Shown here one piece after another: positions 1-12,804 of a DNA stretch of 64,000 bases; positions within the stretch are counted from its first letter, which is position 1; each line of letters begins with the position of its first letter. The notes beneath the pieces were generated by a model that saw nothing but the letters and a program-made list of their open reading frames with translations, did no database searches and was not told the origin of the DNA. The stretch is from Saxidomus purpurata. Its lineage: Eukaryota; Mollusca; Bivalvia; Venerida; Veneridae. A program made the translations under genes and the position numbers. Where the stretch lies: positions 10,206,417 through 10,270,416 of the forward strand of contig JAFMSR010000010.1 in assembly GCA_022818135.1 (NCBI GenBank), given 5' to 3'.

Positions 1-65
1 TTTACCAATATACGTCTTTATAAAATAATCGCCACCGATGTTTCATTATATGTCGTGGTTTATAA

Positions 66-365
66 AGACATATAGCGAAAAAAATGTTTTTAATGTTTCC
101 GTTGAGTGACTAAACCGGTTCAGTGTGTATACTGGGTTCTGGTACTGGGTATAGTATGTGAATATGAAAAAAAAACTAGATATACACAATTGGGCCTGAA
201 TAGCTCTACTGAACTCAAGTAGAGACATATAGTGAAAAAAATTAATGTGTCTGTTGAGTGACTAAACCGGTTCAGTGTGAATACTGGGTTCTTATAGTAT
301 GTGAATATGAATTAAAAAATAGATAGACACAATTGGGCCAGAATCGCTCTACTGAACCCAAGTGT
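66..365. repeat. Tandem duplication, two diverged 157-bp units
   Basis: A unit beginning AGACATATAG and containing ACTAAACCGGTTCAGTGTG and ACACAATTGGGCC occurs at about 66-222 and again at 223-365. The second copy lacks a short stretch and has several substitutions. No coding potential is evident. Confidence 0.8.
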
Positions 366-485
366 CTGTGGTGTATAACTGTAAATATTTCGAGTAGTAT
401 ATTTATTAGAAAAACCAGGATTAAGTTTGTTTTCCTGATGCACATGTCGCGATAGATATTTAATTACTAGACAAATTTGATAAAT

Positions 486-715
486 GGCCGTTTAGCTCAG
501 TCGGGAGAGCATTAGCACAACTTTCAAAGGGAAGTTACATGGGCTCGAATCCCGGCCAAGGTCCTGTTTTTTTTGCTCACCTTGTGACATTTGGCGCCTT
601 CCGACTGACTAAAATTAATTTTACCACAAAAATCTAGCTATCAATCGCTTTCATATACTAAAATTTGCGCCGACTATCTTTTTTAATGGTATTTTTTATC
701 TTTTTCCCCCTCAAA
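486..715 (+). repeat. tRNA-derived SINE with conserved tail
   Basis: The head resembles a tRNA: an A-box-like TAGCTCAGTCGG at about 493 and a B-box-like GGCTCGAATCC at about 541. Acceptor-stem pairing is poor, so it is not a functional tRNA. The tail contains TGTGACATTTGGCGC and CAATCGCTTTCAT and ends in T/A-rich sequence. An inverted copy at 53300-53518 shares both head and tail, which is what defines it as a mobile family. Confidence 0.85.
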
Positions 716-1790
716 AGATTAATTATTCAGCACTGAAATTTACCATTGTGCAGTGTGCCGTATTTTATATGCATATCTGTAATTCTAATTTAGAACTGGC
801 AACTTATTACACAAACTTGTAAGATGGGAGAGAGCCGAGAACCAGATGGGAGAGAGCCGAGAACCAGTCATGAAAAGCCACTTGTAAGGATGGCGATATT
901 TTTTCTGTTGTTTTTCATTCATTCTGTCCCTGTGTCTGTCGTAAAACATTTCCGTAAAAGGTTGTATGTAATGTAGTTTGCACGAAAAGTCAAACACAAA
1001 TCTTAAGCATCATAAAACATCGCAATTTCTAGGTCATACATATGTTAACATACAATATATTCAACTTACTGCATGAAATTCTGATTATTATTGGACGTTT
1101 CGGGGTGGGGTACGTTAGAATTATATCACATGGTATGATTTTGCTATACCTGTAGACATCCGGAGATCTAGTCTGAACGAAAATAAAAGCTTATATCGTG
1201 AATTAACCTGAGGTTGTTTCCTCTTGGACATAAACATTTGTCGCTCACAAGTCTATGCCCGCGTTTGCCATGGGAAATCATAATGACTTCAAATCGAAAT
1301 GTTTTCAAAAACTGACAGTACCGAATGTGTTAGATGTAAGACGGGTTCGATGTGTTGCTTCTAGAATCAGAATGTTATTCGACAGAATATAAAAAATATC
1401 AGACCGGTATTAACGGTTCGTCGTCATGGCAGTTGCATAATATTAAGATATATATATATATGTGTGTGTGTTTGCAATTTGATATTGCCTAAGGTAGGGC
1501 AAGCCATTAAAAAAAGAACAGCACGCTTTAAAGATTTGTTTTCTTCACGCACACATATGATTTTAATAGTAAATGTAAATATGGATTAAAACAACACATT
1601 TGGTTGCGTTTTCTGTGTTTTCTGTTCTGTTCTGTTGTTCTTGTTCTTCAATTTTCTTGTGATATGACATTGACAGTAGTAAGGGAATGAGAGGGCTAGC
1701 AGGGTTTGACTTCCACTTCCACTTAAGGTGTTATGTAAACATTGACTTTCACACCTAGGTGTAAACAAACAATGCATAGAAATGTGTTGA
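716..1790. other. AT-rich intergenic DNA, no gene seen
   Basis: No convincing exon. It holds a perfect 22-bp tandem duplication (unit GATGGGAGAGAGCCGAGAAC plus CA) at about 823-866 and a (TA)n(TG)n microsatellite at 1448-1471. Confidence 0.6.
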
Positions 1791-1794
1791 ATGG

Positions 1795-2165
1795 GTGTAT
1801 TGTGTCAAGATATTTAGTATTGACGCGCGAAATGTTTCGTGCGCTTAAGATTAAATGGAGAACAATGGCGGGTGTTACTAATTGCTCTAAGTAGGCTTAA
1901 GTAATTATAGTGTATTGTCTCTCAACTATTTGGTATTGATGCGCGAAATGTCTTTGGTGCTTTAGATTGAGCGGAGGTGTCGTTGTTCCAAGTAGACGGC
2001 TTTAACTAATAACTATAGTGTATTGTTGGGGAAAAGAAACTGACTCGGGTGAAACTTTCAACTATTTAGTGATGCGCGAAATGTTTTTGATGCTTTAGTT
2101 TGAATTCGGGTGTCGTCACTCTGAAATCGTGCTACGTAGGTTACAAATATTTGTAGTAAAATGTT
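1795..2165. repeat. Three diverged tandem units with GCGCGAAATGT core
   Basis: The motif TTGAYGCGCGAAATGT followed by a GTGCTTTAGATTGA-like stretch recurs at about 1821, 1934 and 2072. Each copy is followed by related AGTAGGC and TATAGTGTATTGT sequence. Spacing is 110-140 bp, so this is an old tandem triplication. Confidence 0.65.
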
Positions 2166-2700
2166 GAGGAAAAGAAACTGAATGTCCCGTTGCTAAGGTG
2201 TAACCGTTTTGTTTTTTTAAATGTCAGAGACTCGTGAACTGGGTTCCCAGAATGGCAATACTCAACCAGCCCACATATGGCTGAAGGAGAAAAATCACAC
2301 AGCAGATGCAGAAAGCATAAGTACAGTCCCATCATACGGACAGTGCTGATGCCCACAGAAAGAACAAAATTGACTCAACGATTTTGTCATCTTCGTCTGC
2401 GGACGAGTGGTTTGAAACAGAATCGCTAATAAAGTTTATAGCGCCTTGTAGTATAATGTGTTTAATAGGTAACATACATGCAGTTATGATGATATGTATT
2501 TTTTAAAAAGACGTATTATTTTTCACAATAAATGATATTTGAAATATAAATTTATGTACATGTATTAACGTTTATACATACATAAACTGTACTTGCGAAA
2601 ATCGCGTACTTTTATTTGTTGAAACTATTTTCTGTTTTCTACAAAAAACTTCTTTTATCGAAAAAATGCTTTTGCAACGAAACGGTCTATTTACTTTAAC
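2166..2700. other. Intergenic, nothing recognised
   Basis: AT-rich DNA with only short chance reading frames and no repeat partner seen within the window. Confidence 0.5.
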
Positions 2701-3371
2701 GCTGTCAAAGATCGTATTCTGTTACAGCGTTTATCAGGAAAAGTTCTCGAGCATGGCTCAAAGTATCATCGTTTTATCACGGACTATCTGATCAAGATTT
2801 CGGTAAATCGCTCAACTTAGACACGAGTCCTAGATCAACTAACCGTTAGTTTATGCTGAGAACAAAACTGTTTGATTGGTCACTACCCTGTAATCGAGCT
2901 GACTACCACCGCTCGCTGAAATTTCCTACAACAGAACGAAACGGGGTGTATAAAGTATCTGATGCGGATTATAGCATACTGTCCAGGTATAAACATACGC
3001 TGAAAGAAACTTGCGAGAACAAAACTGTTTGATTGGTCACTACCCTGTAATCGAGCTGACTACCGCCACTCGCTGAAATTTCCTACAACAGAAAGAAACG
3101 GGGTGTATAAAGTATCTGATGCGGATTATAGCATACTGTCCAGGTATAAACATACGCTGAAAGAAACTTGCGTCTCGCCACGCCACGGTACAAGACTATT
3201 CTGTTCTGTTGCGTATCGTATCGTTCACTATCCTCCCTAACAAGCCAAATAACGCATTCTCTGGTCAAATTAATTGGCCGAGCGTGCCAGTATTAGTGTT
3301 GTAAATATATTTGAAGATATATTGGTATAAATAAAAGAACCAGCAAGTTAGCAAGTGTGAATAAAATGTAA
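2701..3371 (+). repeat. LTR-like interspersed repeat, copy A
   Basis: Homologous to 7295-8817. Shared landmarks are CTGTTACAGCGTTTATC, CTCGAGCATGGC, GTAAATCGCTCAAC, a TATA-box-like GTGTATAAAGTATCTGATG, CGTCTCGCCACGCCACGG and a 3' stretch with AAATAAAAGAACC. A TATA box followed within about 250 bp by a polyadenylation-like AATAAA is the layout of an LTR, but no TG...CA ends, primer-binding site or internal coding region was found. Copy A carries a nearly perfect internal 157-bp tandem duplication (2858-3014 and 3015-3171). Confidence 0.65.
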
Positions 3372-3518
3372 AGCGCAAGAATCGTCATTAGTTATTAAGA
3401 TGCGTCTTTAATTATAAGCTTATTTTTCAGGTCGTACAGTGTATACATTGAATAAGAACGGCGGACCATAAGCGCATATACAAACAAAATAAGCGTATTT
3501 CCCTTCTCCATTCCAATC

Positions 3519-3590
3519 GGTCTCAATGGTGTAGTGGTTGAGTCGTCGGCTCTGTACTTTTCCGAGTGGAGTTCAAATCCCATCCAATCC
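3519..3590 (+). repeat. tRNA-like sequence (pseudogene or SINE head)
   Basis: A-box-like TGGTGTAGTGGTTGAG and B-box-like GGAGTTCAAATCCC are spaced as in a tRNA, but the anticodon arm does not close a standard 7-base loop. Likely tRNA-derived rather than a working gene. Confidence 0.4.
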
Positions 3591-3599
3591 TTTTTTGAA

Positions 3600-4529
3600 A
3601 CTCTTGTTTCACTCATCTTTTTAACCGTTCTTAAATCTTTTACGGCAATAATCATAAAAATCTTCATTAATGTGAAACTAATAAGGATAATGGCAATGAA
3701 AAATTATAACTATTGGCGTTATAAAATACGGTAATGGCTGATTTTAGATCTGGTTATTTGAAAATCTAGACGGTAAAAATTCATTATTCTTTGCCGTTAT
3801 ATTAAAAAGAATAGTATAAAGACAAAATTTATCAGAGTGAAACCACTTTACCGTTTTTATTATTTTTTCAACTCTGAAGTCATATACAGCATTATCATCT
3901 GGCCCCGATTTCACGAAAATACTTAAGTAACTACCTAGTAACATGCTCAGCTTATTTCAACACTTATAAGCCACGTGCATGTTTATTCATTTAAAGAATT
4001 AAGTTTTTCAGAATCGTATTTACCCATCTATTACAATTATTATGCACTTGTCATTATTTTTGCAGGAAGTAATTTATTTAAGCAAATTCTTAAAATCCTT
4101 AACTGTTTTTATTGTTTATTTCAGTCTCATAATTGTACATTACATAGATAATATCACATTGCATATAACATCATTTACAAAATATCGCAGTATTAAACAT
4201 TATCTCATGTACAATGCCACTCCTATTTGAGTTATAAGAGACTATGAGAAAATAGTCACTCTACATTTCAAAATCAAATCATTATTCTATTTTACATGTG
4301 TACAGCTAAAAACCTAAACTTGTATTCAAATGCATTTTTCACTGTATCTGACTTGCATTTAGTATTATTCAACATTTTTTTCTTTCAACGTGTTAATTCT
4401 ATTTAAAAATAGACTATCGTTAAAAATGACAACAACAAATATCCTTATTTTATGTGAGAATAAGAATTTAAAATAACAGGCTTAGCTGAGCAATTACTTA
4501 AGTATTTTCGTGATATTGGGACCGGGGCA
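3600..4529. other. AT-rich intergenic DNA, nothing recognised
   Basis: Very AT-rich, with short reading frames on both strands that have no recognisable domain. Confidence 0.5.
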
Positions 4530-4664
4530 GGATCACAAGTGAATCTATTGTTACTGTATTTCTACAGTGTATACTGAACACTTATTACCAAAGTTATGTT
4601 AAATTGTTATATGATGGTATTGTATATTGACAAATTATTACACGCCACCTGAAGGTGGCGTGTA
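4530..4664. repeat. Duplicated segment plus 11-bp hairpin
   Basis: 4545-4640 matches 8890-8990 (GTTACTGTATTT, GTGTATACTGAA, TTATTACCAAA), extending the copy A/copy B duplication. It ends in a perfect stem-loop at 4639-4664: an 11-bp stem TACACGCCACC with a TGAA loop. Such hairpins are common near transposon ends; no role can be assigned here. Confidence 0.55.
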
Positions 4665-5000
4665 TATTGGAATGCAGCAAGTAAACTTTCCATGGGGTGA
4701 CGTAACTCCTTTTAGACTGTAAACTGATTTCACAGTGTGTTCTTTTGTAACAAGCGGTCTTTTGATTTGAGATCGCGAACCAGTCTAAATTTTACGTAAA
4801 TAGCCGATTTTAAACGAATGACTACTAACAGATAGTTGAATATACTTTACGAAACTACCAAGTTTATGATGTGTCCACTTCTTATTTAAAGTGTCTGGGA
4901 AGCTAAATTCGTTTGTTTACATAAATTTGTACCGCCATTCCGAAACAAACGTCTGTACACATATTGGTCAATAACGAAGTTATACGCTCAACAATTCAAT

Positions 5001-5073
5001 GCCTCCTTAGCGCAGTGTAATGTATCTCCGCTTGGCACGCGGGAGATCAGAGATCGAAACCTCGCCGGAGTGG
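5001..5073 (+). repeat. tRNA-like sequence
   Basis: Contains an A-box-like TTAGCGCAGTGTAA, a stem CTCCGC/GCGGGAG around TTGGCA, and a B-box-like AGATCGAAACCTC. The acceptor stem pairs only partly (CTCC with GGAG), so it looks like a tRNA pseudogene or SINE head. Confidence 0.4.
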
Positions 5074-5830
5074 AATTAACTTTATATAGTGGGAACAAAT
5101 TATTTTATATCTTGGAAATAATTTTTCTTTCGTACATGAATAATATAAATTGAAGCAAATTTATATGTCAGAATTCTAAACTTAGGAAAATAGATAAAAA
5201 ATTATTATTTCAATGATTTGATAATTCATACAGAGGAAACAATGCCTATAGACTTGACGTAGAATCATCTTTTTTAGCATTAAACATTAACAAATGGTCA
5301 GCCATATACAAAATTAGAGTGCAAAAAGATTAGTTTTGGTTAATCACCATACATTAAATCCAACATTACTACTTATCGCAACCCCCACTACATTTGGTGG
5401 CGTTCAAGCATTTGACTTGTTGCTATTTAATACGTGGTTGGAAAATGTAACATGTAGGTGAAGTAGTGTATAGTTCTTTTAACAAAATGTTATGAAAATC
5501 GCCTAGGAAGTTACGATAAAGAATGGGTTAAACCACTGTTCATTGTGTAGCTTTAAAATTGTCAAAAAAAAAATTTGTTTCCATCTTTTATCCATGTAAA
5601 ACGTCAAATTATTTTATATGCTTATGTAACGTCTAATAAGTAGTGAAAAGTTTTTATTGTTCGACCAGTATAAAAACCGATATCGGTCAAACATGCCGGT
5701 ATCTTCCGATATCGGGTAAAATGGGTCCATTACGTTACTATGACTCGATTTTTATTGTTTAAAATTTACAATCACACTTCATTTGTTGCTTTGCTTTGTT
5801 TACAAACATTTTGACTGCAAACGATTTTGT
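5074..5830. other. AT-rich intergenic DNA
   Basis: No exon recognised. Contains short self-complementary motifs around 5681-5722 (ACCGATATCGG and CCGATATCGGG). Confidence 0.45.
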
Positions 5831-6260
5831 GAGGATAGAGGCAGGAATAGTATTGTATATTTTGAGAATCACCTAAATGGAACATAGCGTAGCACATATT
5901 ATAATATTGCTGCGATAACTTTGTTTTAATAAACGCTGAATGAAAATAGGTCTCGAATATACAATCTAATGAGAGAAAAAAAGCGGAAAGATCATAAAGA
6001 CTAAATTTTTTTCATGAATATGATTTTGTTTCTTTTTAAATCATAAATGATACACTCACTGGAAATGAGAAAGAGTTACTAAATTGTAAATGCACAAACC
6101 AGATAGTCAAGTATTTGCTTTACATGAACCTTGAATATAAATTTATTCTGTCTCTGCTATAAAGTCTGTAAAGTTTATTTGCATCTCCCATTTCAAAATA
6201 TTTACTTAAAAGCTTTGTTTTTAGGCCCGCTGTGATACGTAGTATCACAGTTTTTCTTGT
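5831..6260 (+). repeat. Interspersed repeat, about 430 bp, with terminal palindrome
   Basis: Inverted, full-length match to 37915-38340. Shared stretches include GGAATAGTATTGTATA, GGAACATAGCGTAG, TTGCATCTCCCATTTC and AAGCTTTGTTT. The right end carries GGCCCG followed by a perfect 21-bp palindrome centred on ACGT. It is probably a non-autonomous DNA transposon; the hairpin at one end resembles a Helitron 3' end, but that is inference. Confidence 0.7.
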
Positions 6261-6264
6261 GATA

Positions 6265-7294
6265 TATTGAAGCCTGGCGCAATGTAACTGTTAGCTCAAA
6301 CTAAAATGTCTTCTTATATGTTTTTCTAATGTTATATAATATTACGTTTGTTTACCCAAAGGGTGGCTACATTTTTCTGAGGTTTACAATTTGTGGAGAA
6401 AGGGGAAACATCCGTAATACGACCTGTTGAGTACATGTATCATGACTGTTTTTAAATTTCGCATAGTCATAATCGGTACATTGTATTGCATTAGCTATGA
6501 CCAAAACAGACAGAAAAGGAAAAAACACGCGGTATCCGATATCAGATCGTGTAGCATGCAGAGAGACATATTGTATAACAAATCCGCTGGAGTGAAACAA
6601 ATATGCAGATCAAGGTGGATAGTCGTACATACCACAGAATATCTATGTCTAAATCTTGAATAATTTGTAGATTTATTTTTATGTAAGTTTTAAAAATTGC
6701 ATGTACATTGTTTTGATGCACAAATCCTCTTAAATAGTTGAAAGCATTTAAATTTTCTGAATCTGATCAGCGAATTGTAAACAAATTAAATGAGTGGCGT
6801 CAAGCATCAACCCGGGAGTCAAAAACTGTAAGACCACTGTTTGTACCATAATATGACCAGACAAGTTGTTTCTATGGAACGCTGTAGCCGTACCCATCGG
6901 TTTTGAAACATTGACAGGCATTGACGAAGCGGACTGTTCCTCGCAGACTAAACGCTCTAACACGCTCTAACGGCACACGACCTTTTCTTTATACAATAAT
7001 GCAGAATGATGCGAAATACAGGTTTCTCACTTAAATATACAACGATCCCAGCGACCCAGCCAGTTTTACTGGTCCGGCAAAATTGAAGCAAGTGATAGAC
7101 TCGCGTGGAAACATTCACAGTATAAGTAAGAAAGATGTAGACTATTTTCTTAGGAAACAGAACTCGTGCACGGCCAGGAAACCGCTTATATGTCGTAGTC
7201 GCGTCATAACGAGAGGTTAATGAGATATGTACGATACAGACCTATAGCTGATATGTCAAGACTGGCCAAACATATAATGATAGCTGTCATTTCC
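6265..7294. other. Intergenic, nothing recognised
   Basis: Short reading frames only; no domain, splice-consistent exon or repeat partner seen. Confidence 0.5.
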
Positions 7295-8817
7295 GGTGTC
7301 TAAGGTTGTACACTGTTACAGCGTTTATCGGGAAAAGTTCTCGAGCATGGCCCAAACTACCGACAATACAAATGTATATCGTTCTGATCGGGACACAATT
7401 GAACTGCGGGCAAGGGAAGAGTAGCATTTGGTGATGAGGTCCACTTCAAACACCAAATCGAATTTTCTTTTAAATCTGGAATTGTAACGGGCGTCTTTTC
7501 AGAAGGAAAAATATGACATACTGCGCTGAATTTGGATTTGAACATACTGTGTTGAAAATTTGAGTTTAACAAAAGCACTGATCAATTATATTTTGCCTTT
7601 TCAAAAATGAAAGTAGGTTTTCCAGTTTTCAAATGTCTTTGTAATTTTCAAGAAATCTCGCAGAGAGAGGCTTTAAATAGGTTGTACATAAATACGCATG
7701 TCTATTTTGAATTATAATTGAAGAACATTACTTCCAATGATGTGCAAAGTATATCTCTGGCTGTTTACAACATTCAATAAAGCGAAAGTAGGACAAAACG
7801 ACCACCCGAGTCAATCTGAGGAAATACACAAACATTCATTTGTTTCTCTGCAGCAGTATTTTCAAACAGAGAAATATTCCAGGGCTATTGTAACATTTTA
7901 GAAGCCAGTTTCAAACTGTATTTCCCTGTTACACTTCCAAATTAAAAAGAAAATTTGATTTGATATGAATACGTTGTGTAATGGACCTTTAAGGCTGTTT
8001 GCGAATTAATAATCATGTTATCACATCATCTACGAATCGCGAGTATAGTGACGAGTCATAATATTTTCACGAATGCCCGATTTTCTAAAACAACTGCAAC
8101 GAATCTCCACTACATTATTTTACTTCAGTTAAGAAACAGGTTGCAAATATCTGTACTGGGTAGTCAATCGATGTGTCACAAAGCGAAAGCGAAACATTTT
8201 CGTAAAGGTATATGGTATGGCCTTGGGATCTACTTAAACGAATTTCGGTAAATCGCTCAACATAGAGTCCTAGATCAACTAACCGTCAGTTTATGCTGAG
8301 AACAAAACTGTTTGATTGTTCAGTACCCTATAATAAAATAAGCTGAAATGCAAACAAATGGCTCTGTAAGCATTTAAAGGTATCGAACTAAATCGGTATA
8401 TACAATATTCGCGGACAGGAGTTTAACATAATGGACAGAGTAACAGGACACTTGCACTGGCTGCAATATCTAGCGTACCTGGATAACTGCAAACTGCAAA
8501 CAATATACTCGAGGTCACTACCGCCGATCAGATATTGGCACTCGCTGAGAACGGACGAGTGTATAAAGTATCTGATGCGGAATTTAGCATACTGTCCGCT
8601 GAGAAAACTTGCGTCTCGCCACGCCACGGTACAAGACTGTTATGTTTTCTGTTGCGTATCGTATCGTTCACTATCCTCCCTAACGAGCCAAATAACGCAT
8701 TCTCTGGTCAAATCAATTGGCCGAGCGTGCCATTATTAGTATTGTAAATATATTTGAAGATATGTTGGTATAAATAAAAGAACCAGCAAGTTAGCAAGTG
8801 AGAATAAAATGTTTTTA
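7295..8817 (+). repeat. LTR-like interspersed repeat, copy B, with internal insertion
   Basis: Matches copy A at both ends: 7295-7350 corresponds to 2701-2757, and 8239-8817 corresponds to 2796-3365. About 880 bp in the middle (7352-8236) has no counterpart in copy A. The TATA-box-like GTGTATAAAGTATC (about 8559) and the AAATAAAAGAACC stretch (about 8773) are both kept. Reading frames inside it overlap this repeat and are not considered genes. Confidence 0.65.
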
Positions 8818-9990
8818 AAATGTGAATTATTTGATAATTTATTACAGTATTTGTATAGATATGATCTAAGATGGACTCACATGTTTTGCCACGTGAATGT
8901 GTTGTTACTGTATTTTTACGGTGTATACTGAATACTTTATTACCAAAATGTTACTGCATACATTGTATTGACACATTATTCTTTCTGGTATACCGTTCAG
9001 TTAGTTATTTAAAAGATGGGATATAAATATCCATATATCTTTTTAATGAGACGGTACATTTCTTTTAAAGTTTGAGTAATGAATCATTTAAAGGATATAG
9101 TTCATGAAAATAATAATTAAAAAATTGATCGTTACGGCCTGAATACTAATGTTTGCCTTTCAACATGCTATACTTCATATCAGATCTACTCCCTCCGTAT
9201 AGGTATTTGCTTAAGTTATAAGTTAAGCAGTTGATTGTAAATGCAGATAGGCAAGATAATGGTGATGCGTTTTTCTACGAACTCTAAAGAAATTGTGCTT
9301 GGCGAACTTGAGTCGCCTTCTTGAAAGTCAGTCAGTAGATGTGGCGTTGTATCAGTTTCTGCTTGTTCAATCAGAATTGGTCTCCTTGAATTCTTTTGGG
9401 GCTATGCCAAATGTATTCGAAAATGTTTACATGTCAGTTTTGTTTTGGGCCCGCTGCGGGGACGAGCTATATATATATTAGCAAAGTTTATCGAAAGATA
9501 AACAATAAAACTAAAAACAACATTTATTTATTTATTTCTATGTCCATCTACGTCTATGAAGAATATATACATACATACATATATACAGTTACAAGAAAAA
9601 AGAGAGTAAACGATAAATTTATCACTGGAATTGCAATCTATAAATTACACAAGTATTTTCCGAAGATCTTTCAATCTTTCTCCCGCATTAATGTTCTTTC
9701 CTTAAATGTAAGGTTAACGCTACAGTACTTCTGTGCGGAAATACGGGTCTTTGCCCCATTCCAGTCTCTAAATATATTCCAATGGACATGAACTTGCTTA
9801 AAGTTACAAGCTTATAGCTAAGATCGTCCGTGAGTTTGACGTTGCACACTGCCCGACCATCGTATATAGTCCAGTCCCTGAGGACCTCCCGTGTGTAAAA
9901 AAGCGTACCGGCTAATTTTCATATCAATGTTTATATAAATGTCCGAAGTGTCAGAATAATTTGAGTGCACTTGACGCATGATGGTACGTT
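8818..9990. other. Intergenic DNA after copy B
   Basis: 8885-8990 is the partner of 4540-4640. The remainder is AT-rich with short reading frames and no recognised domain. Confidence 0.5.
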
Positions 9991-12510
9991 TTAAGAAATC
10001 CAAGATGGCGTCCAAGATGGCTGCAAAAATACTGAAAAACCACTAATTTTCTCTTTTCAGTCCCTATTAAGTAAATAATTGAATATTTTTTAATCCTTAT
10101 GTACATAAACAGTTAAATACATATCTTCCCACTGAATAAAGTTGTTTTGTGCCATATATTTCTGACACATATTGAAAATATTTTAAACAATCCCTGAAAA
10201 AATGTGTGAAAAATGAGTAAAAAATGAAAGGGGGTGTAAATTTTCATGTCTCTTATTAAGAGTTTGGGTCAGTGATTCAATATTATTATTTCAGATATGA
10301 ATGTCACCTTTTTTCTTTACATTGGTGTCTTTTTTATTGTTATAGGGCACCTCTCCATTAGTTTATTGCCATGTTCTTAGAAGTGGGTGGGTTAAATGAA
10401 TTTATATTACGACAGCCTTATATGCATTTTTCCAAGCGTTTCTTTGCCGAGAACTTGATATTTCTATTATTTTTGCCTTGATTTTCACTGAAATTTGTAA
10501 ATATGTAGTTCTTAAAAATACATTCTCTTTGTTTTAAGCGTTCCAGTGTCATTGTTGCTATGTTAACGGCTTTTGAAAATATGAAAACTGGCTATTGTTG
10601 TTATTCAGGTGTGTTTTGTTTAACAAGAAGGGTTAGTGTTTGCTTTTCGTATAATAATACAAAATACAAACTGGTCACGCTGAGTCACCAAACAAATGAT
10701 TGAAAAAGTGACATTGCATTCGGATGTTGGTCATCTTGGATAACATTGAAAGTTAAATGATATGAAAAATGTGTATGTAACGTACCCTTTTAGACGATGT
10801 TTGTTTCTTATATCGAGAGTATGCTATATATGTAGCAGTCCCATGTCAAATAAAGAAGAAAACAAGTTCACTATTAATTGTATAAAGTTTAGTTGCTCAA
10901 TGATATCATGTTTAGGCTCTCGTTTATAGAGTGCAAGTTTTAGTCAAATTGTAGTTAGTATTTTCACCATAATGTTAAAGAATATTGTTTTAACATACGG
11001 AGTTAATAGACTGAAGATGAGTTAGCTCTGATTTTAATCATGAAATTTAAAGAAAACTTCCAGAAAAGTTTTTTTCAGAAACTGTCACAGTTAGCACATT
11101 TTAACACTTGCATGTTGACAGCATGTTATTCTTGTAGCTTTTGCAGAAACTGAAACACGTTATCATGTGCCGAGCATAATAAACGAGATCACATTTGTTT
11201 TACATGCATAATATTGAACATTTATCACACTGTTTGAAGATATCATACTTTTTAACAAAAAAAAACTCAATGAAACTCTATCATTGTCTCATCTATATCA
11301 TGTTGTTTGTATAATCATTTCGCCAAAGCATATATGAAAGACAGTTAAATTCTATAGTATATATATGTACATGTAATACCAAACATTTGATAAATGTAAT
11401 ATATGAATGAAGCTTCTTTCATTACTTAATTCGATTGAAACTTTCATACGAACTCAAACTTTATGACCGGCATGATGGGAGAACGGGCCTTCGGACATTT
11501 GTTACATTGTTTGACAATCATTGATTGAATTTAGCATAAAATTTGTATCTTTTTCATTCTCTTCAAATGCAACACCGCTGTTAAAAACTGAAAGCTACTA
11601 TTTTCTTGCACAGATGCAGTTTTCTGTTTCGAATTTTAAAAGACAATTGCCATGACAACAGCGATTCATAATAATTATGTTTTGCTAAAATTATTTTGGC
11701 GAAACCTTAATAAAAAGAGCATACCATGGTCAAATGACATGAAGTATTAAACCAGATGTGAGATTTCGGAAGAATACATATTTTTACCACAAAAAAATAA
11801 ATGATACTGTTGAGAAATTATTAACACAATGAATAAAAATCCCATGCTAAAAGAAGCGACTCAGGCGTGGATTTATACTGTGAGACATAAAGTTTAGAGG
11901 AAACAGTGACGCCTTATCTGTGCGTATTTAAAATGTTGTAATAACTGTACGTAGAAATTTTCGCATGTTGATATTTAAATACTAATTGTTAGAAATATGC
12001 AAGAAAGCGAGTGAAAATGTCCCTTTTCTCTTGTCGCCGGTCTTAGAATAATAGCTACTAATTTCAGACACATCATGTATATAATTTAAATGATGTTCTG
12101 TTCACAAAATTTTAAAAGTGGTTCCATAATCTGTTTTAGTAAAATTCAAAACACTACTGTATAATTTTTTTAACAGAACGCTATCACAGTTATTTTGGTC
12201 AGGACAATATGGGGTTATTAAAAGTTGTAAATTACAAAAACTGAATTCAGTTATAGGAGAAAACAGCTATGAAACCTACATTGGATGAGTCGCTAGCCGG
12301 GTCTGATACAGGTTTCACATTTATGGCAGTACGTAATCCCTTCAATTTGGTATACATGTACTTCTTGTATAACTTGTGTTTATTCACATCATTGTTTAGT
12401 GATGCTGCGATCAATAATAGAATATCTGATCATATCAAATATAATTCAACTTTAGTATCAATGTTCTTTGTGATAGGGGAAAGCTTTTTGGAATCGTGTT
12501 GGAGTTGCAG
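9991..12510. other. Long AT-rich stretch without genes
   Basis: No exon or repeat family recognised over 2.5 kb. A closely spaced pair of AAGATGGC motifs at about 10002-10022 resembles YY1 sites, but nothing around it suggests a promoter. Confidence 0.5.
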
Positions 12511-12519
12511 TTTCAACAA

Positions 12520-12616
12520 CGTATATTCAATTGCTGAAAATAAATTATGTATAGTTTTACTAGCTGCTCATAGCTTGACTGCTTGTGACCTGACAAGTAA
12601 GATGGGCACACAATAG
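12520..12616 (+). pseudogene. Fragment of a transposon-associated bivalve protein
   Basis: The reading frame 12269-12616 ends in LLAAHSLTACDLTSKMGTQ. This resembles the motif HALTGCDTTSK...GTK that recurs in large uncharacterised, probably transposon-derived mollusc proteins. Only this short stretch is recognisable. The upstream residues look unrelated and a stop follows at once, so it is read as a relic. Recognition is from memory of the family and not verified. Confidence 0.35.
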
Positions 12617-12764
12617 CAGGTTTGAAGGTTTCTTGGAATATATGTTGTTGGTTTCGCAAAAGGTTGAACACACGTGAATAAGACTAAGTTGTCTCACTGT
12701 GTTCCTTTAATTGTCGTTTTGTCCTCGTGTGTTTGCTTTGTATGCTAGTGTGTGTTGGTAGTGT

Positions 12765-12804
12765 ATATGTGTGTGTGTACATGATTGTGTGTGTGTTTCG
12801 TGTG

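Noticed and set aside
486..565. Functional tRNA gene
   Set aside because: Acceptor stem does not pair and a shared SINE tail follows; another copy exists at 53.5 kb.
4639..4664. Strong 11-bp hairpin resembling a bacterial terminator
   Set aside because: No bacterial context and no following T run; more likely a transposon end.
9999..10024. Pair of YY1-like AAGATGGC sites as a promoter
   Set aside because: No gene, TATA box, CpG enrichment or initiator nearby; such pairs also occur in repeats.
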